This document shows, piece by piece, positions 17,663 through 27,171 of a DNA stretch of 34,785 nucleotides. Origin of the DNA: an uncultured Clostridia bacterium (GTDB taxonomy: Bacteria; Bacillota; Clostridia; Lachnospirales; Lachnospiraceae); assembly GCA_946629525.1 (NCBI GenBank), contig CAMOXU010000020.1, positions 1 to 34,785 of the forward strand, written 5' to 3'. Numbering within the stretch: the first letter of the stretch is position 1; the number at the start of each line of letters is the position of its first letter. Both the position numbers and the translations under genes were made by a program. A model generated the notes under the pieces. The model had not been told where the DNA came from, did no database searches, and saw only the letters and a program-made list of their open reading frames with translations.

Positions 17663-18553
17663 TCAGCCGAAAATCCTTCTCAGTTCATCTCTTTTGTACT
17701 CATCATAATGCGGGAGCTCTTTTCCATCCTCCCGGATCGGTACCCAGAGCTCCATGTATCGGACATTTCGATTCCCCTCCAGGACAGAAGCGATGAAGAT
17801 GCCCAGAATATCGCCGCACAGCGTGTAGTGATGTTCCTCCATATAGCTGAAGACGTTTGTCAGAGCTGCCCGAGTGAAATATTCCTTCTCCTCCAGAGAA
17901 ATGATCGTAAAGAGGCACGTGGTCGGGGACAAATGTTCCATACCGGGGAGAAGCTGAATGCCCATCCGATTCACCCAGTATTTTTTGACTGTAAATCCCC
18001 ATTCGGCTTCTTCGAGATTCGCGGGAAGCTCCAGCTCCTTTTTTTTCAGCCGGTAAATATGTTCGACGAAAGGATACTGCCCTGTAATCTCCTCAAAACC
18101 GCCCTGTGTATCTCTGGCATCTGTCATTTTAAGGCCGCTGCCGCTGTGGGATCGTGTAAAGAGCGAATAGTTCTCCGGCCGATTTAGAATGTAGTATTTT
18201 CCGATGAGATTCGGGACATTGTTCAGCACTGCCTGGAAGTTCTTAAGCTTCAATGCCTTTGCCTGATAATAGTGCGAGAGATAGACCGATTCCTTCTTCT
18301 TTACGTCCAGCTGCTCCAGGAGTTCGGAAAAGCCGGAGTCTTTGACCAGTTTGATGGTCTCTCCGGAACTGAATCCGATCTGGCGGAACTTTTTATAATC
18401 CAGAATCCGGTTGATATCCCAGACACTGTAAAAACGGTAACCGGTCTCTTCATTTTTCTCCGGTGAGATCAGCCCTTTCTGCTCAAGAAAGCGAATCGTT
18501 TCTGCGGGCATATCCACTATCTTTGAAACATCTCCGATCTTATACCTCTGCAT
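17663..18553 (-). CDS. MerR-family transcriptional regulator
   Basis: MQRYKIGDVSKIVDMPAETIRFLEQKGLISPEKNEETGYRFYSVWDI is a MerR HTH; large C-terminal domain. Confidence 0.88.
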   Translation of the reverse strand: MQRYKIGDVSKIVDMPAETIRFLEQKGLISPEKNEETGYRFYSVWDINRILDYKKFRQIGFSSGETIKLVKDSGFSELLEQLDVKKKESVYLSHYYQAKALKLKNFQAVLNNVPNLIGKYYILNRPENYSLFTRSHSGSGLKMTDARDTQGGFEEITGQYPFVEHIYRLKKKELELPANLEEAEWGFTVKKYWVNRMGIQLLPGMEHLSPTTCLFTIISLEEKEYFTRAALTNVFSYMEEHHYTLCGDILGIFIASVLEGNRNVRYMELWVPIREDGKELPHYDEYKRDELRRIFG

Positions 18554-18645
18554 ATCCTTTCTCCCGACTGATCATATATTAGTTTCATCCTGCTATTCAG
18601 GAACGCGTCGGAGCTCCCGGTATGCTGCGCGGGTAATGAAAAATT

Positions 18646-19548
18646 CTATTTTGCAGGCTGCTGCCTGTTCACCCCGATATATCTGTACGTCGCAGCCGGC
18701 CGCCCGAACCCCTTCCGGTCCTCGCGGTTATTGATGATCTTTCCGGTGACAATGTAACGGTTCTTGATAAAGCGCCGGAAGTTGCCGATATCATGCTCGA
18801 CACCCTTCACGGCATTGTAGATGAGACGGAGGTCTGTGAGCGTGAAGGCGTCCTTGTCATCCAGAAAATGAAACCCGATGTCCGTATAGTCGATCTTTCC
18901 AACCATACGGTCCAGCGCGGTCTGAATGATCTCCGCGTGGTCAAAGGCGATGTCGCCTTTCCGGACGAGAACGCCGTGGGTTTTGGCTTCCGGGAGAGCA
19001 GTATTTCGATCCTTTGTTTCCGGGAGTACTGTGGCTTGCCCTTGTACCTCCGAAGGTGTCGCACCTCGTTCAGCCCCGGACAGATCCGGTTCTTCGAAGT
19101 CCGACATAAGCACAAATCCATCCCCGGTTCTCACCACGTCAAAGAGGACAGCCTCCCCGTCACGGATCCCCTTTCGGAACCGAAGCACACGGTTCGGCAC
19201 CATGGCGATATAGGAGACGGAGATGATCCGCATCCTCGGATCCCGGTCGATCTTAGAGAAAGTGTAGAGCTGTTCCATCGCGATCCCGGTCATACCTGTC
19301 TCCTTCAGAAGGGTCCGGGAAGCCGCTTCCTCTGCGGTCTCATTTGCACCGATAAAGCTTCCGGGCAGGCACCATTTTCCCTTAAAGGGATAATCGTTCC
19401 GCCTGATCAGAAGGAGCTTCAGGACAGAACCTTCTGTGGAGAAGACCAACACGTCGGACGCGATCGAAGGCCTCTCGTATTCACCTGGATCATACTTTGA
19501 CAGGAATTCCTGCTCTTTTTTCTGGTCTTCAGATAATTCCGATATCAT
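18646..19548 (-). CDS. NUDIX hydrolase-domain protein with C-terminal winged-helix-like region
   Basis: GSFIGANETAEEAASRTLLKETGM approximates the Nudix box; C-terminal region NrtR-like. Confidence 0.8.
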   Translation of the reverse strand: MISELSEDQKKEQEFLSKYDPGEYERPSIASDVLVFSTEGSVLKLLLIRRNDYPFKGKWCLPGSFIGANETAEEAASRTLLKETGMTGIAMEQLYTFSKIDRDPRMRIISVSYIAMVPNRVLRFRKGIRDGEAVLFDVVRTGDGFVLMSDFEEPDLSGAERGATPSEVQGQATVLPETKDRNTALPEAKTHGVLVRKGDIAFDHAEIIQTALDRMVGKIDYTDIGFHFLDDKDAFTLTDLRLIYNAVKGVEHDIGNFRRFIKNRYIVTGKIINNREDRKGFGRPAATYRYIGVNRQQPAK

Positions 19549-19579
19549 GGTGATAGAACCTCTTTTCAGCATTCACGCA

Positions 19580-19715
19580 AAGCGGCTGCGGCTCGTTCGC
19601 ATATTTCACTGATCGTCTATAGCTTGCACAGTCGCTGATCATGCGTACATTTTACTAATTGTTTATAGCTTGCGCAGCCCGCTCATGCGTACATTTCAAT
19701 GATTTTCTATGACCT
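19580..19715. repeat. About 2.5-3 degenerate ~43-46 bp tandem repeats upstream of the NUDIX gene
   Basis: tatagcttgcrcag..gctcatgcgtacatttcaatgatt recurs in consecutive copies. Confidence 0.75.
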
Positions 19716-19727
19716 GGTGCCCCAGAA

Positions 19728-20060
19728 TCACGCGTGCAGCTCAGCAATTTCCTGCAGCTTTTCGATGATGTCGATCTTCTGCGGACATACGGACTCACAC
19801 TGCCCGCACGCGATACAATCTGCTGCGGACGGTCCCTTCTCACAGAGGGCTGCGTATGCTTTATTTCCGTCTTCGACCCGTCCGTGTACGAGCTGCAGAT
19901 TCCTGGTGGAGAAGATCTCCGGGATCGGAATCTGCTGCGGACATCCTTCCGTACAGTAATGGCAGGACGTGCAGGGGATGGATGTTATGGAGCCGAGTGC
20001 CCGTCTGGCCTTCAGGATGGTCCTCATCTCATCGCGGGACAGCGGCTTAAAGTCCTTCAT
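19728..20060 (-). pseudogene. C-terminal 4Fe-4S remnant of a ferredoxin-type aldo/keto reductase (COG1453-like)
   Basis: MKDFKPLSRDEM...IPCTSCHYCTEGCPQQIPIPEIF...CIACGQCESVCPQKIDI resembles the C-terminal ferredoxin segment; no barrel domain, in-frame stop just upstream, no clear RBS. Confidence 0.5.
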
Positions 20061-20416
20061 ATGAGAAAGAAGTCTGAGTCAAAATCCAGAACAGCTTTTG
20101 TGATTTGAGAATAACCCGAAATACAACTTTAGACAAGAGAATTTCTAAATAATCAGAACAGATGATCATTTTTATGCAGATCTTTTTCTAAGCCGTGAGA
20201 ATGAAGCTCTCCTTCTGAGAGTCCTGCCGCTTATCGCATCTGCCATGCTGTCCAACAGATTTTTCAGCAAATTCATGTTTTTTGTGATAACATCTAATTA
20301 TAAAGAACACCGTTGTGATCCTGCTGCAATGCGCTGGAGATGAAGCGGATCGCAGCAGGGCGAATAGGAGGATGCTTCGCACCCTGCAAGCGTGGAACTG
20401 CGAGAAGGAGGACCCC

Positions 20417-22033
20417 ATGAACACAGAGAACAAAGAACGCGACATTCCTTTTATTTCTACGGAGATGACGAGCGCCGACATATACCTCCAGGGGGCTGTC
20501 CTCCACCGACACGGCACGATCTCCCTCACAAGAGGGCGGAACCGCTTCGGTGTGAAAATTCCCGATTATCTGCCGTATGCAATCGAAGATCCGCGCATTG
20601 AATTCGGCGGGAAGACGGAGCACTGCACCATCTCTACGCCGGTGGAAGCGGAGAAGCACGAGGAGTCTGTGGAGATCGAGGAGGGGCAGGCTCGCCTGGC
20701 GAGAGTCGAGGCAGAGATCCTGTCCTATGAAAGCTCCCTCAAACTCCTTGAAGACGTCGGAAAGTTCGGCAATGGCATGACGCTCTCCCCGACGGATTTT
20801 GTAAATATGGCCGATCTCGTCTCGGAGAAGCAGATTGAGATCCGAAAGAAGATCGTCCGCCTTCAGAAATTGAAGACGGATCTGGAAAAAGAGCTTCTGG
20901 AATTCCGAAAAAAGACAGAAGTGACGGCAAGGGGGTCGGAGATTTATATCGATCTCATAGCGCCGGAGGATGCTGTCTGCGGCTTTGAGCTTACATACAG
21001 GGTTCGTCCTGTCACATGGGAGCCCTTCTATGAGATCATTTATCAGGATATGCAGTCTCCGCTGACCGTGAATCTGCGCGGAAAGCTTGTGCGTCAGGGA
21101 AAGGAAGCGTGGGAAAATATCCGTCTCAGGCTGATTCACGGAACGGCGGGAAGCCGCCATGATCTGCCGGATCCGAAGGTGCTGCGCGTCGGTTTCAGGA
21201 GACCGTCTGCTCAGCCGTCCACCCCCTATTACAGGACGTCCGGACCAGCTGCGTCTGACAGCAGTTCGGCAGGTTTTTCCCGCTTTGCGGCAGCGGAACC
21301 TTCGCCCGATCCGAACGATACGGTGTATCCGGCACCTTCTGCGCGCCAGGAGAGTGCCAGTATGAGAATGAAAGCAAGCGCTCCGCTGCAGGTCGAGAAG
21401 ACACAGGTCACACGGGAACTATCCGTGCGCTTTAATCTGGGGGAGACTCATACGATCTCTGAGGATGTGACGGTTCTGGATATCCAGGAGCAGAGTGTGC
21501 CGGCGGAATATCGCTACACGACGGTGCCATTTATGGATCCATCCGTTTATCTGACAGGAAAAATAAAGGACTTCGCGAACTATAATTTTATTTCCTGCGA
21601 GGCAAGGCTGTATGCAGGCAGTACTTATATCGGAAGCGCAGAAATTCCCGATGGGGAAGATGAACTCGTGTTCTCTCTGGGACGGGATGAAGCTCTTGAT
21701 GCCAAGAAAGAACGGACCGGAAAGAAACATGTCGAGCCGAGACTCGCAAGGGAACAGAGTGACCAGAATAGATTCCGCATCACTCTTTCGAACCACAGGG
21801 ATGAGACGGTTTCCGTGCAGGTGATCGACCGCCTGCCATTGAGCAAAGAACAGGAGGTCCGCGTGATCATGGAGAGCGCTTCCGAAAATCCGCATTTTGA
21901 CGAGGAAACCGGAAGGCTGACATGGGATGTGACGATCGATGCGGCTGCGCAAAAAAACATCGAATATGCATACCGCGTTTCGTATCCGAAGGGAAAGACG
22001 ATCAGCTATGAGGAAGGCGGGCATACGTGGTGA
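20417..22033 (+). CDS. DUF4139/MuiA-like (mucoidy inhibitor A-like) protein
   Basis: N-terminal block, coiled-coil, YRVRPVTWEPFYEI and C-terminal beta domain fit DUF4140/DUF4139 layout; RBS gaaggaggaccccATG. Confidence 0.7.
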   Translation: MNTENKERDIPFISTEMTSADIYLQGAVLHRHGTISLTRGRNRFGVKIPDYLPYAIEDPRIEFGGKTEHCTISTPVEAEKHEESVEIEEGQARLARVEAEILSYESSLKLLEDVGKFGNGMTLSPTDFVNMADLVSEKQIEIRKKIVRLQKLKTDLEKELLEFRKKTEVTARGSEIYIDLIAPEDAVCGFELTYRVRPVTWEPFYEIIYQDMQSPLTVNLRGKLVRQGKEAWENIRLRLIHGTAGSRHDLPDPKVLRVGFRRPSAQPSTPYYRTSGPAASDSSSAGFSRFAAAEPSPDPNDTVYPAPSARQESASMRMKASAPLQVEKTQVTRELSVRFNLGETHTISEDVTVLDIQEQSVPAEYRYTTVPFMDPSVYLTGKIKDFANYNFISCEARLYAGSTYIGSAEIPDGEDELVFSLGRDEALDAKKERTGKKHVEPRLAREQSDQNRFRITLSNHRDETVSVQVIDRLPLSKEQEVRVIMESASENPHFDEETGRLTWDVTIDAAAQKNIEYAYRVSYPKGKTISYEEGGHTW

Positions 22034-22048
22034 CAGGAGGAGCAGAAA

Positions 22049-23557
22049 TTGGAGAATACAAAGGTCTTTCTATACGGGTCATGGGAAATTGATAAACGCC
22101 TGATTGCAGACGCATTTGACTGGCGGAAAATCCTGTCCAAATCGGATCTGTTTATCCCACATAAATATAACTCCTCTGATTTTACATTCGAGCAAAAGTA
22201 TGCCTGTTCCGCACATAAAAAGTCTATTCATATGCACCCATGCTCGGCTGATATTGTGGCTCATATTGATCTGATGTTGAAAACATTACTGGAAAAAGCA
22301 GTATCTGAGTATTATCACTGCACATGTCATATATCCGGATATAACAATGGCAATTTCGTGGTCAGCATGCTGAAGAAGCCGGAAGTCATTGCATACGGAA
22401 TTCGCACGGGAGAAATCATTGAATTTGGCCGATATCCGCAAGGAAGAAATTCGGAAATGCAGCCGATCCGCTGGAGAGTCCTGAACGTGGAGGAAGATAC
22501 GGCACTTCTCATGACAGAAGATTGCCTTATTATGTCCGGATATTGTGATGCGGAGAAGGCATACGGAAAAATCTGGTATCTGATGTGGGGCAACTGCCTC
22601 GCCAGGGAAGTGTGCAACGGACAGTTTTATTATCAGGCATTCGACTCGAATGAAAGGGAAATCATCAGACCGAAGCGCATGCGCGAACCGGTATATGGCC
22701 CGGAATGTATGGATAAAGTTTTTCTTCTATCTGAGGGAGAAGCGGTACTCTATATGGATGCGCCGGAAAAACGCAGGGCAAAACTGTCGTTAAGGCTCCA
22801 ATTTCCGGAGACAGATAGAAAAGCATTTCATGACCCTCATGAAGAGGAATGTACAGCCTGGTGGCTGCTTCCCGAAGAAGGAATGTGGGGGCCCATTTAT
22901 CCAAAAGCGGTATGGCCGAATGGAGAAATACAATTCCATAGCAGAAACGCTTACCATGGAGATTTTACAATCAGACCCTGCATACTGATTGACCTTGAAC
23001 GATATGATAAATGGAAAGCGAAGACATCGGAAGAAGAACTTAAGAAAAAAGTTGTCTCCAATGATAACAAAAAAGATATTCCAGGTCACAGCATAAAAGA
23101 AGCCCCTGCCCATGGCAGGCAGAACATCCCTTATTACATTAAAACAGCTCCTTCCTATCCTAAAATATCCGGCGGTAAAGCGTATTCATTGGCTTACATT
23201 CAGGGATATGAGGGCGCGCCCCGGGAGAATCGTCCCGGGGCAAGAACGGCCTATCATGACAAAGTACTTGGAAAATGGAGACTGACGATCCAGCTTGACA
23301 GCGCGAGAGTGTGGTTCCTTTCTGTGTTTGTAAATGATGACGGAACGTTCGATAAGTTTTGTCTTGATTATGAGATGGCATCGGATTCACATTATGAATT
23401 CCGAAATGAAGCAGGACTGCGCAAGAGTATATATTGCCCCGGTGATGAGAAAAAATATCTGGCTGAGGTCCTTATACGGTATGTTCAGACGTATGGAGGA
23501 GGCGCACTGCTCAGTAAACTGTATCCGTTTATCACGGCACAGTTTCATTATGACTGA
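22049..23557 (+). CDS. Uncharacterised protein with a DUF6273-like domain
   Basis: IIEFGRYPQGRNSEMQPIRWRVLNVEEDTALLMTEDCL; TTG start with RBS acaggagg. Confidence 0.65.
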   Translation: MENTKVFLYGSWEIDKRLIADAFDWRKILSKSDLFIPHKYNSSDFTFEQKYACSAHKKSIHMHPCSADIVAHIDLMLKTLLEKAVSEYYHCTCHISGYNNGNFVVSMLKKPEVIAYGIRTGEIIEFGRYPQGRNSEMQPIRWRVLNVEEDTALLMTEDCLIMSGYCDAEKAYGKIWYLMWGNCLAREVCNGQFYYQAFDSNEREIIRPKRMREPVYGPECMDKVFLLSEGEAVLYMDAPEKRRAKLSLRLQFPETDRKAFHDPHEEECTAWWLLPEEGMWGPIYPKAVWPNGEIQFHSRNAYHGDFTIRPCILIDLERYDKWKAKTSEEELKKKVVSNDNKKDIPGHSIKEAPAHGRQNIPYYIKTAPSYPKISGGKAYSLAYIQGYEGAPRENRPGARTAYHDKVLGKWRLTIQLDSARVWFLSVFVNDDGTFDKFCLDYEMASDSHYEFRNEAGLRKSIYCPGDEKKYLAEVLIRYVQTYGGGALLSKLYPFITAQFHYD

Positions 23558-23670
23558 GGCGGGTTTCTATGCCGCATTGGGAATGAGAGCTTAACACTGT
23601 ACACTGAAAAAGAGGTCCTGCTGCGCATGGCTTCGGGAACTGCCTCGCACATATCCTCGTATTACAAGAA

Positions 23671-23711
23671 AGAGAGGGGTAGACATATAATTATTATGTC
23701 TACCCCTCTCT
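23671..23711. repeat. 17-bp perfect-stem hairpin with AGGGGTAGACATA arm
   Basis: AGAGAGGGGTAGACATA - taattat - TATGTCTACCCCTCTCT. Confidence 0.92.
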
Positions 23712-23785
23712 GATTTAGCCATTTCGCTTCAAATATGTACAAATCCTGCGTTACATTATTTCTTCCTGCAAATAAAGCCGATCTC

Positions 23786-24439
23786 TCACCGGCATGAGAA
23801 AACAATCTCTTCAAAAATCTGCCGGGATTTATCCTCGCCGAAAAGCTTCCTGAACTGGTCCACCGCCGGGCCTCCGTTCGCGAACAGCCCGTCCACATAT
23901 GCCTTTGTCTTAGCCTTTTTGACTGCCGGGTCGCAGGCCGGTGCCGATTCCGCATTGGCCAGATATGCTGACAGATAGTCCAAAGTGATGTCTTCTTTCG
24001 TCTTCTTTAAGCTCCTGTCGGTCGCTCCGAGCGTAAAGTCGTAGCGGATGTCGTCATACCAGCGAGGTTCCGTCTTATAGGGAGGAAGGGAGGCATAGCG
24101 GGACTTGACTTCCCGATATCTGTTCACGGACGCCTCGTCCAGGGGTGTGATCATTGTGTCGTAGAATTCCTCGAGCAGCGTGCATTTGCCGACTGCCTTG
24201 ATAAAATCACCATTGTATAGAGGCAGGTCTTTTTCTGAAGCCGTGAGAATGAAGCTCTCCATCTGCATGAGTCCGAACATCGCACTCATTTCAATCACGC
24301 TCATGGAGCCGAGATTTGCGATATCATAAGCCGAGAGGGTGAAGGTCATGCCGTTTTTCTTCAGGACGCGGTTCGCACCGAGATCGCGTTCTCTGACCCA
24401 GAATCTCTTTTTCAGTTCATAAAGTACAGTTTTTTTCAT
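23786..24439 (-). CDS. Uncharacterised 217-aa protein
   Basis: Intact ORF, RBS aaggaaggtattcaaaaATG on the minus strand; no family recognised. Confidence 0.68.
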   Translation of the reverse strand: MKKTVLYELKKRFWVRERDLGANRVLKKNGMTFTLSAYDIANLGSMSVIEMSAMFGLMQMESFILTASEKDLPLYNGDFIKAVGKCTLLEEFYDTMITPLDEASVNRYREVKSRYASLPPYKTEPRWYDDIRYDFTLGATDRSLKKTKEDITLDYLSAYLANAESAPACDPAVKKAKTKAYVDGLFANGGPAVDQFRKLFGEDKSRQIFEEIVFSCR

Positions 24440-24574
24440 TTTTGAATACCTTCCTTTATAATTAACGAAAGTTTCATTCTTACGAAAACCGCCGAAACCG
24501 GTACTGTCAGAAGATCCGCTGCCAATATATGCAGCTCTCTGACAGAACAGTCGGATGTCGGCATTGTCAGCCGC

Positions 24575-25180
24575 TCACGTCCCGCGTTCGTGGGAATGTA
24601 CCAGATCCATCGAAGCGAAAAGAAGGAGAAGCTGTCCCGCGAGATTTACACACTCGGCAATCCAGTTCATGGACGCCTTTGTGAAATCACGGGAGGAAAG
24701 ATAGCCCATTGCCATCATGAACAGAAAGGCAGCCCAGAACAGCACCGCTGCTTTCACTTTCTTCCTGCGGAATGCATAGAGACCTAATCCACCTGAAAAG
24801 CAGAAGCAGCCAAGGACCATCATGGACACGAAGACCATGGTGCCGCCAAAAATCGCCGGCGTACCGGCTGCCAGAAGCGTTTCTTTTCTCTGCGGGAAGA
24901 ACAGCAGGGCGACTATGGAAATGCCCGCCAGCAAAAACCCGATTGCCTGCATCGGGAAGAAGGTCTGGTTCAGGCGCTCAAAGTCGCAGATATTCATCGC
25001 ATATAGCAATTTCCAGAGCGCTTTCATAAAACCTGCACAGAAGACCATGATGGTCCCTGCGGAGAGCAGCGCGAAAGCGCCCTTGCTCATCTGCTCATAG
25101 AGACCTCGCTGAATGAGCACAGCGGCGATGAGAAACAGAATAACAGGGATAAAATCAACGATTGCCATCGAGACGGACAT
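24575..25180 (-). CDS. Uncharacterised multi-pass membrane protein
   Basis: Several hydrophobic helices; RBS aaaggagcatctgtgttATG. Confidence 0.7.
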   Translation of the reverse strand: MSVSMAIVDFIPVILFLIAAVLIQRGLYEQMSKGAFALLSAGTIMVFCAGFMKALWKLLYAMNICDFERLNQTFFPMQAIGFLLAGISIVALLFFPQRKETLLAAGTPAIFGGTMVFVSMMVLGCFCFSGGLGLYAFRRKKVKAAVLFWAAFLFMMAMGYLSSRDFTKASMNWIAECVNLAGQLLLLFASMDLVHSHERGT

Positions 25181-25310
25181 AACACAGATGCTCCTTTATA
25201 CAGATTGCCATGAAAAGGGACATTACATGCTCTTTTATTGATTGCCATTGAAAAAATACAGCATTGTCATTGAAAAGAGACATATATCATTGCCATTGCA
25301 GCAGATCTAT
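25158..25310 (-). repeat. Degenerate tandem repeats of the translation-initiation region of the 24575-25180 gene
   Basis: Minus-strand ATGTCYSTYTYR(A)ATGRCAATS recurs, with aaaggagcat / aaaagagcat before copies. Confidence 0.75.
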
Positions 25311-25318
25311 ACAGCCTT

Positions 25319-26113
25319 TTATTTTTCCGGCTTTACAAGGTGATAAATCGGAATGAACGGCACCAGAATCGGTGTCTTCTCCACATAAGCCTGATATTCC
25401 GGGAGGCTCCCGTAATTTTTGTTCTGGCGTTTTTCGAGACGCTGTGCACCGCTGATCATAATCATGACGATCATCACATAACCTATGCCCGCGATCAGCC
25501 ACTGCAGTCCGCTGAGAATTCCCCAGCCGGAAACAAAAACACCGGTCCAGAAAGTGACCTCTCCGAAGTAGTTCGGGCAGCGGCATATTTTGTACAGACC
25601 GTCCATGACCGGTCTGTTCGGGTTCTTCAGCTTGGCAGCACTCTTTTGTTTGTCGGCAAGTGCTTCGAGAATGATACCGACAGCCATGATCACCGCACCG
25701 ATCCAGGCCGTGGTCAGAGGACCGTCCGGTGCAGTCGCCTCGCGGTACCAGACCGGACTTGTCTGCACCACGTACAGGATCGCCATGAGAAGCCACATGA
25801 CGACCTTGACGGGGAATGGAATGGGCTTGTCGATCTGCTCTTTCAGAGTTTTGCGGTAGGCAGCGCTTTTTATTTCGCGGACCAGCAGGAAGCCGCCGAG
25901 ACGGATGCCGTAAATGAGAAGCAGCAGGCAGAGGACCGCCATGGCAGGCGTGAGATTTCCGCGGATCAGCGCGATGATGAAAATGGAGACGCCGACTCCG
26001 CCGACCGCAAGGCCGTAGCCGACGGACATGAAATAGACAAATTTATAGAAGCCGATTGCGCAGAGTGCTGCAGCGACCAGCAGCAGTACCCATGTAAGGG
26101 GTGGAAAAATCAT
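25319..26113 (-). CDS. DUF1295/isoprenylcysteine methyltransferase-like membrane protein
   Basis: NPNRPVMDGLYKICRCPNYFGEVTFWTGVFVSG matches the GL(Y/F)xxxRxPNYxGE signature of DUF1295/ICMT-like proteins. Confidence 0.78.
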   Translation of the reverse strand: MIFPPLTWVLLLVAAALCAIGFYKFVYFMSVGYGLAVGGVGVSIFIIALIRGNLTPAMAVLCLLLLIYGIRLGGFLLVREIKSAAYRKTLKEQIDKPIPFPVKVVMWLLMAILYVVQTSPVWYREATAPDGPLTTAWIGAVIMAVGIILEALADKQKSAAKLKNPNRPVMDGLYKICRCPNYFGEVTFWTGVFVSGWGILSGLQWLIAGIGYVMIVMIMISGAQRLEKRQNKNYGSLPEYQAYVEKTPILVPFIPIYHLVKPEK

Positions 26114-26262
26114 AAGTCTTGAACTCCTCTCTACTACAATGTATTGACAGACGATTGCGAAACGCTGTGCGCACACAATTCCATTCCGCACACAGCTTCA
26201 CAATTACCTGACAATGTATTAATGGTTGACATGCACTCGAACCGAATAGGTTCCTGATCATT

Positions 26263-27117
26263 TCACTTGAAATAGTCCTTAATATATTCCGCGAAGCTGT
26301 GGTCGCCGATCTTTGTGTCTCCGACCAGATCGTGGCTCAATGTCCAGCGGGAGAAGATAATGATGTCATGCTTGCCCTCTTTTTTGATCTTCGGAAGGTT
26401 GGCGAGAAGGCCGAACATCCAGATGGGGGCCCACTTGATCTTCAAAGGCTTACCGGCGGCGTCGAAGCACATTTTTGCCATTTCCTCATAGGTGTAGGTC
26501 TCTTTGCCGCCAACGTTGTAGGTGACATTTTTGTCCAGCATATGCTCCACGATGAAGGCGGCGAAATCGGGGCAGTCGACGACATTGGCTTTGACCTTGC
26601 CGTAGCCCTTGAGGAGCTGCATCTGGCCCTTGTCCACATAGGGCTTGAAGACCTTGCAGATATCGTAGAAATATCCCGTCGGACGGTAAATGATCCAGTC
26701 CATGGGCTGCTTCTTGATTTCCTGTTCGACCAGATATTTCGCATGCAGCATCGGGACAACTTCTGCGCCGGGCTCATCGCAGGAAATAACAGAGATGTAG
26801 TTGAATTTTTTCACGCCTGCGCGCTTTGCCTCCTCATACAGATTCAGATTGCCCTTCTGATCGATATCATAGGAAGTGAAACGCGTGGAAGCACCTGTCA
26901 GGCCCATCGTCGTGATGACGACTTCCGCTCCGTCGCAGAGGCCTTTCATGGTCGCGGGATCTGTGGCGTCGATGGAAACGAAGGTGTATTTGCCCTTCAG
27001 ACCTTCGATTTCCCTCTCTTTCAGGTCGGCGGCAACGACTTCATAATTCTTTTCACACAGGACCTTTAAGATTTCTCCGCCCAGATTACCAAATGCTCCG
27101 GCAAGTACTACTTTCAT
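26263..27117 (-). CDS. NAD(P)-binding Rossmann (atypical SDR/NmrA-like) protein
   Basis: MKVVLAGAFGNLGGEILKVL glycine-rich loop and FNYISVIS...AKYLVEQEIKKQPMDWIIYRPTGYF. Confidence 0.82.
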   Translation of the reverse strand: MKVVLAGAFGNLGGEILKVLCEKNYEVVAADLKEREIEGLKGKYTFVSIDATDPATMKGLCDGAEVVITTMGLTGASTRFTSYDIDQKGNLNLYEEAKRAGVKKFNYISVISCDEPGAEVVPMLHAKYLVEQEIKKQPMDWIIYRPTGYFYDICKVFKPYVDKGQMQLLKGYGKVKANVVDCPDFAAFIVEHMLDKNVTYNVGGKETYTYEEMAKMCFDAAGKPLKIKWAPIWMFGLLANLPKIKKEGKHDIIIFSRWTLSHDLVGDTKIGDHSFAEYIKDYFK

Positions 27118-27171
27118 GATACGTTCGCCCCTTTCTTTTGTATTCTTTTGTCAGGTTTTAAGTTGCTTCCT

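Noticed and set aside
18595-18640. Another copy of the 736-960 GC-rich repeat
   Set aside because: Only a short stretch (ttcaggaacgc) matches clearly; chance similarity not excluded.
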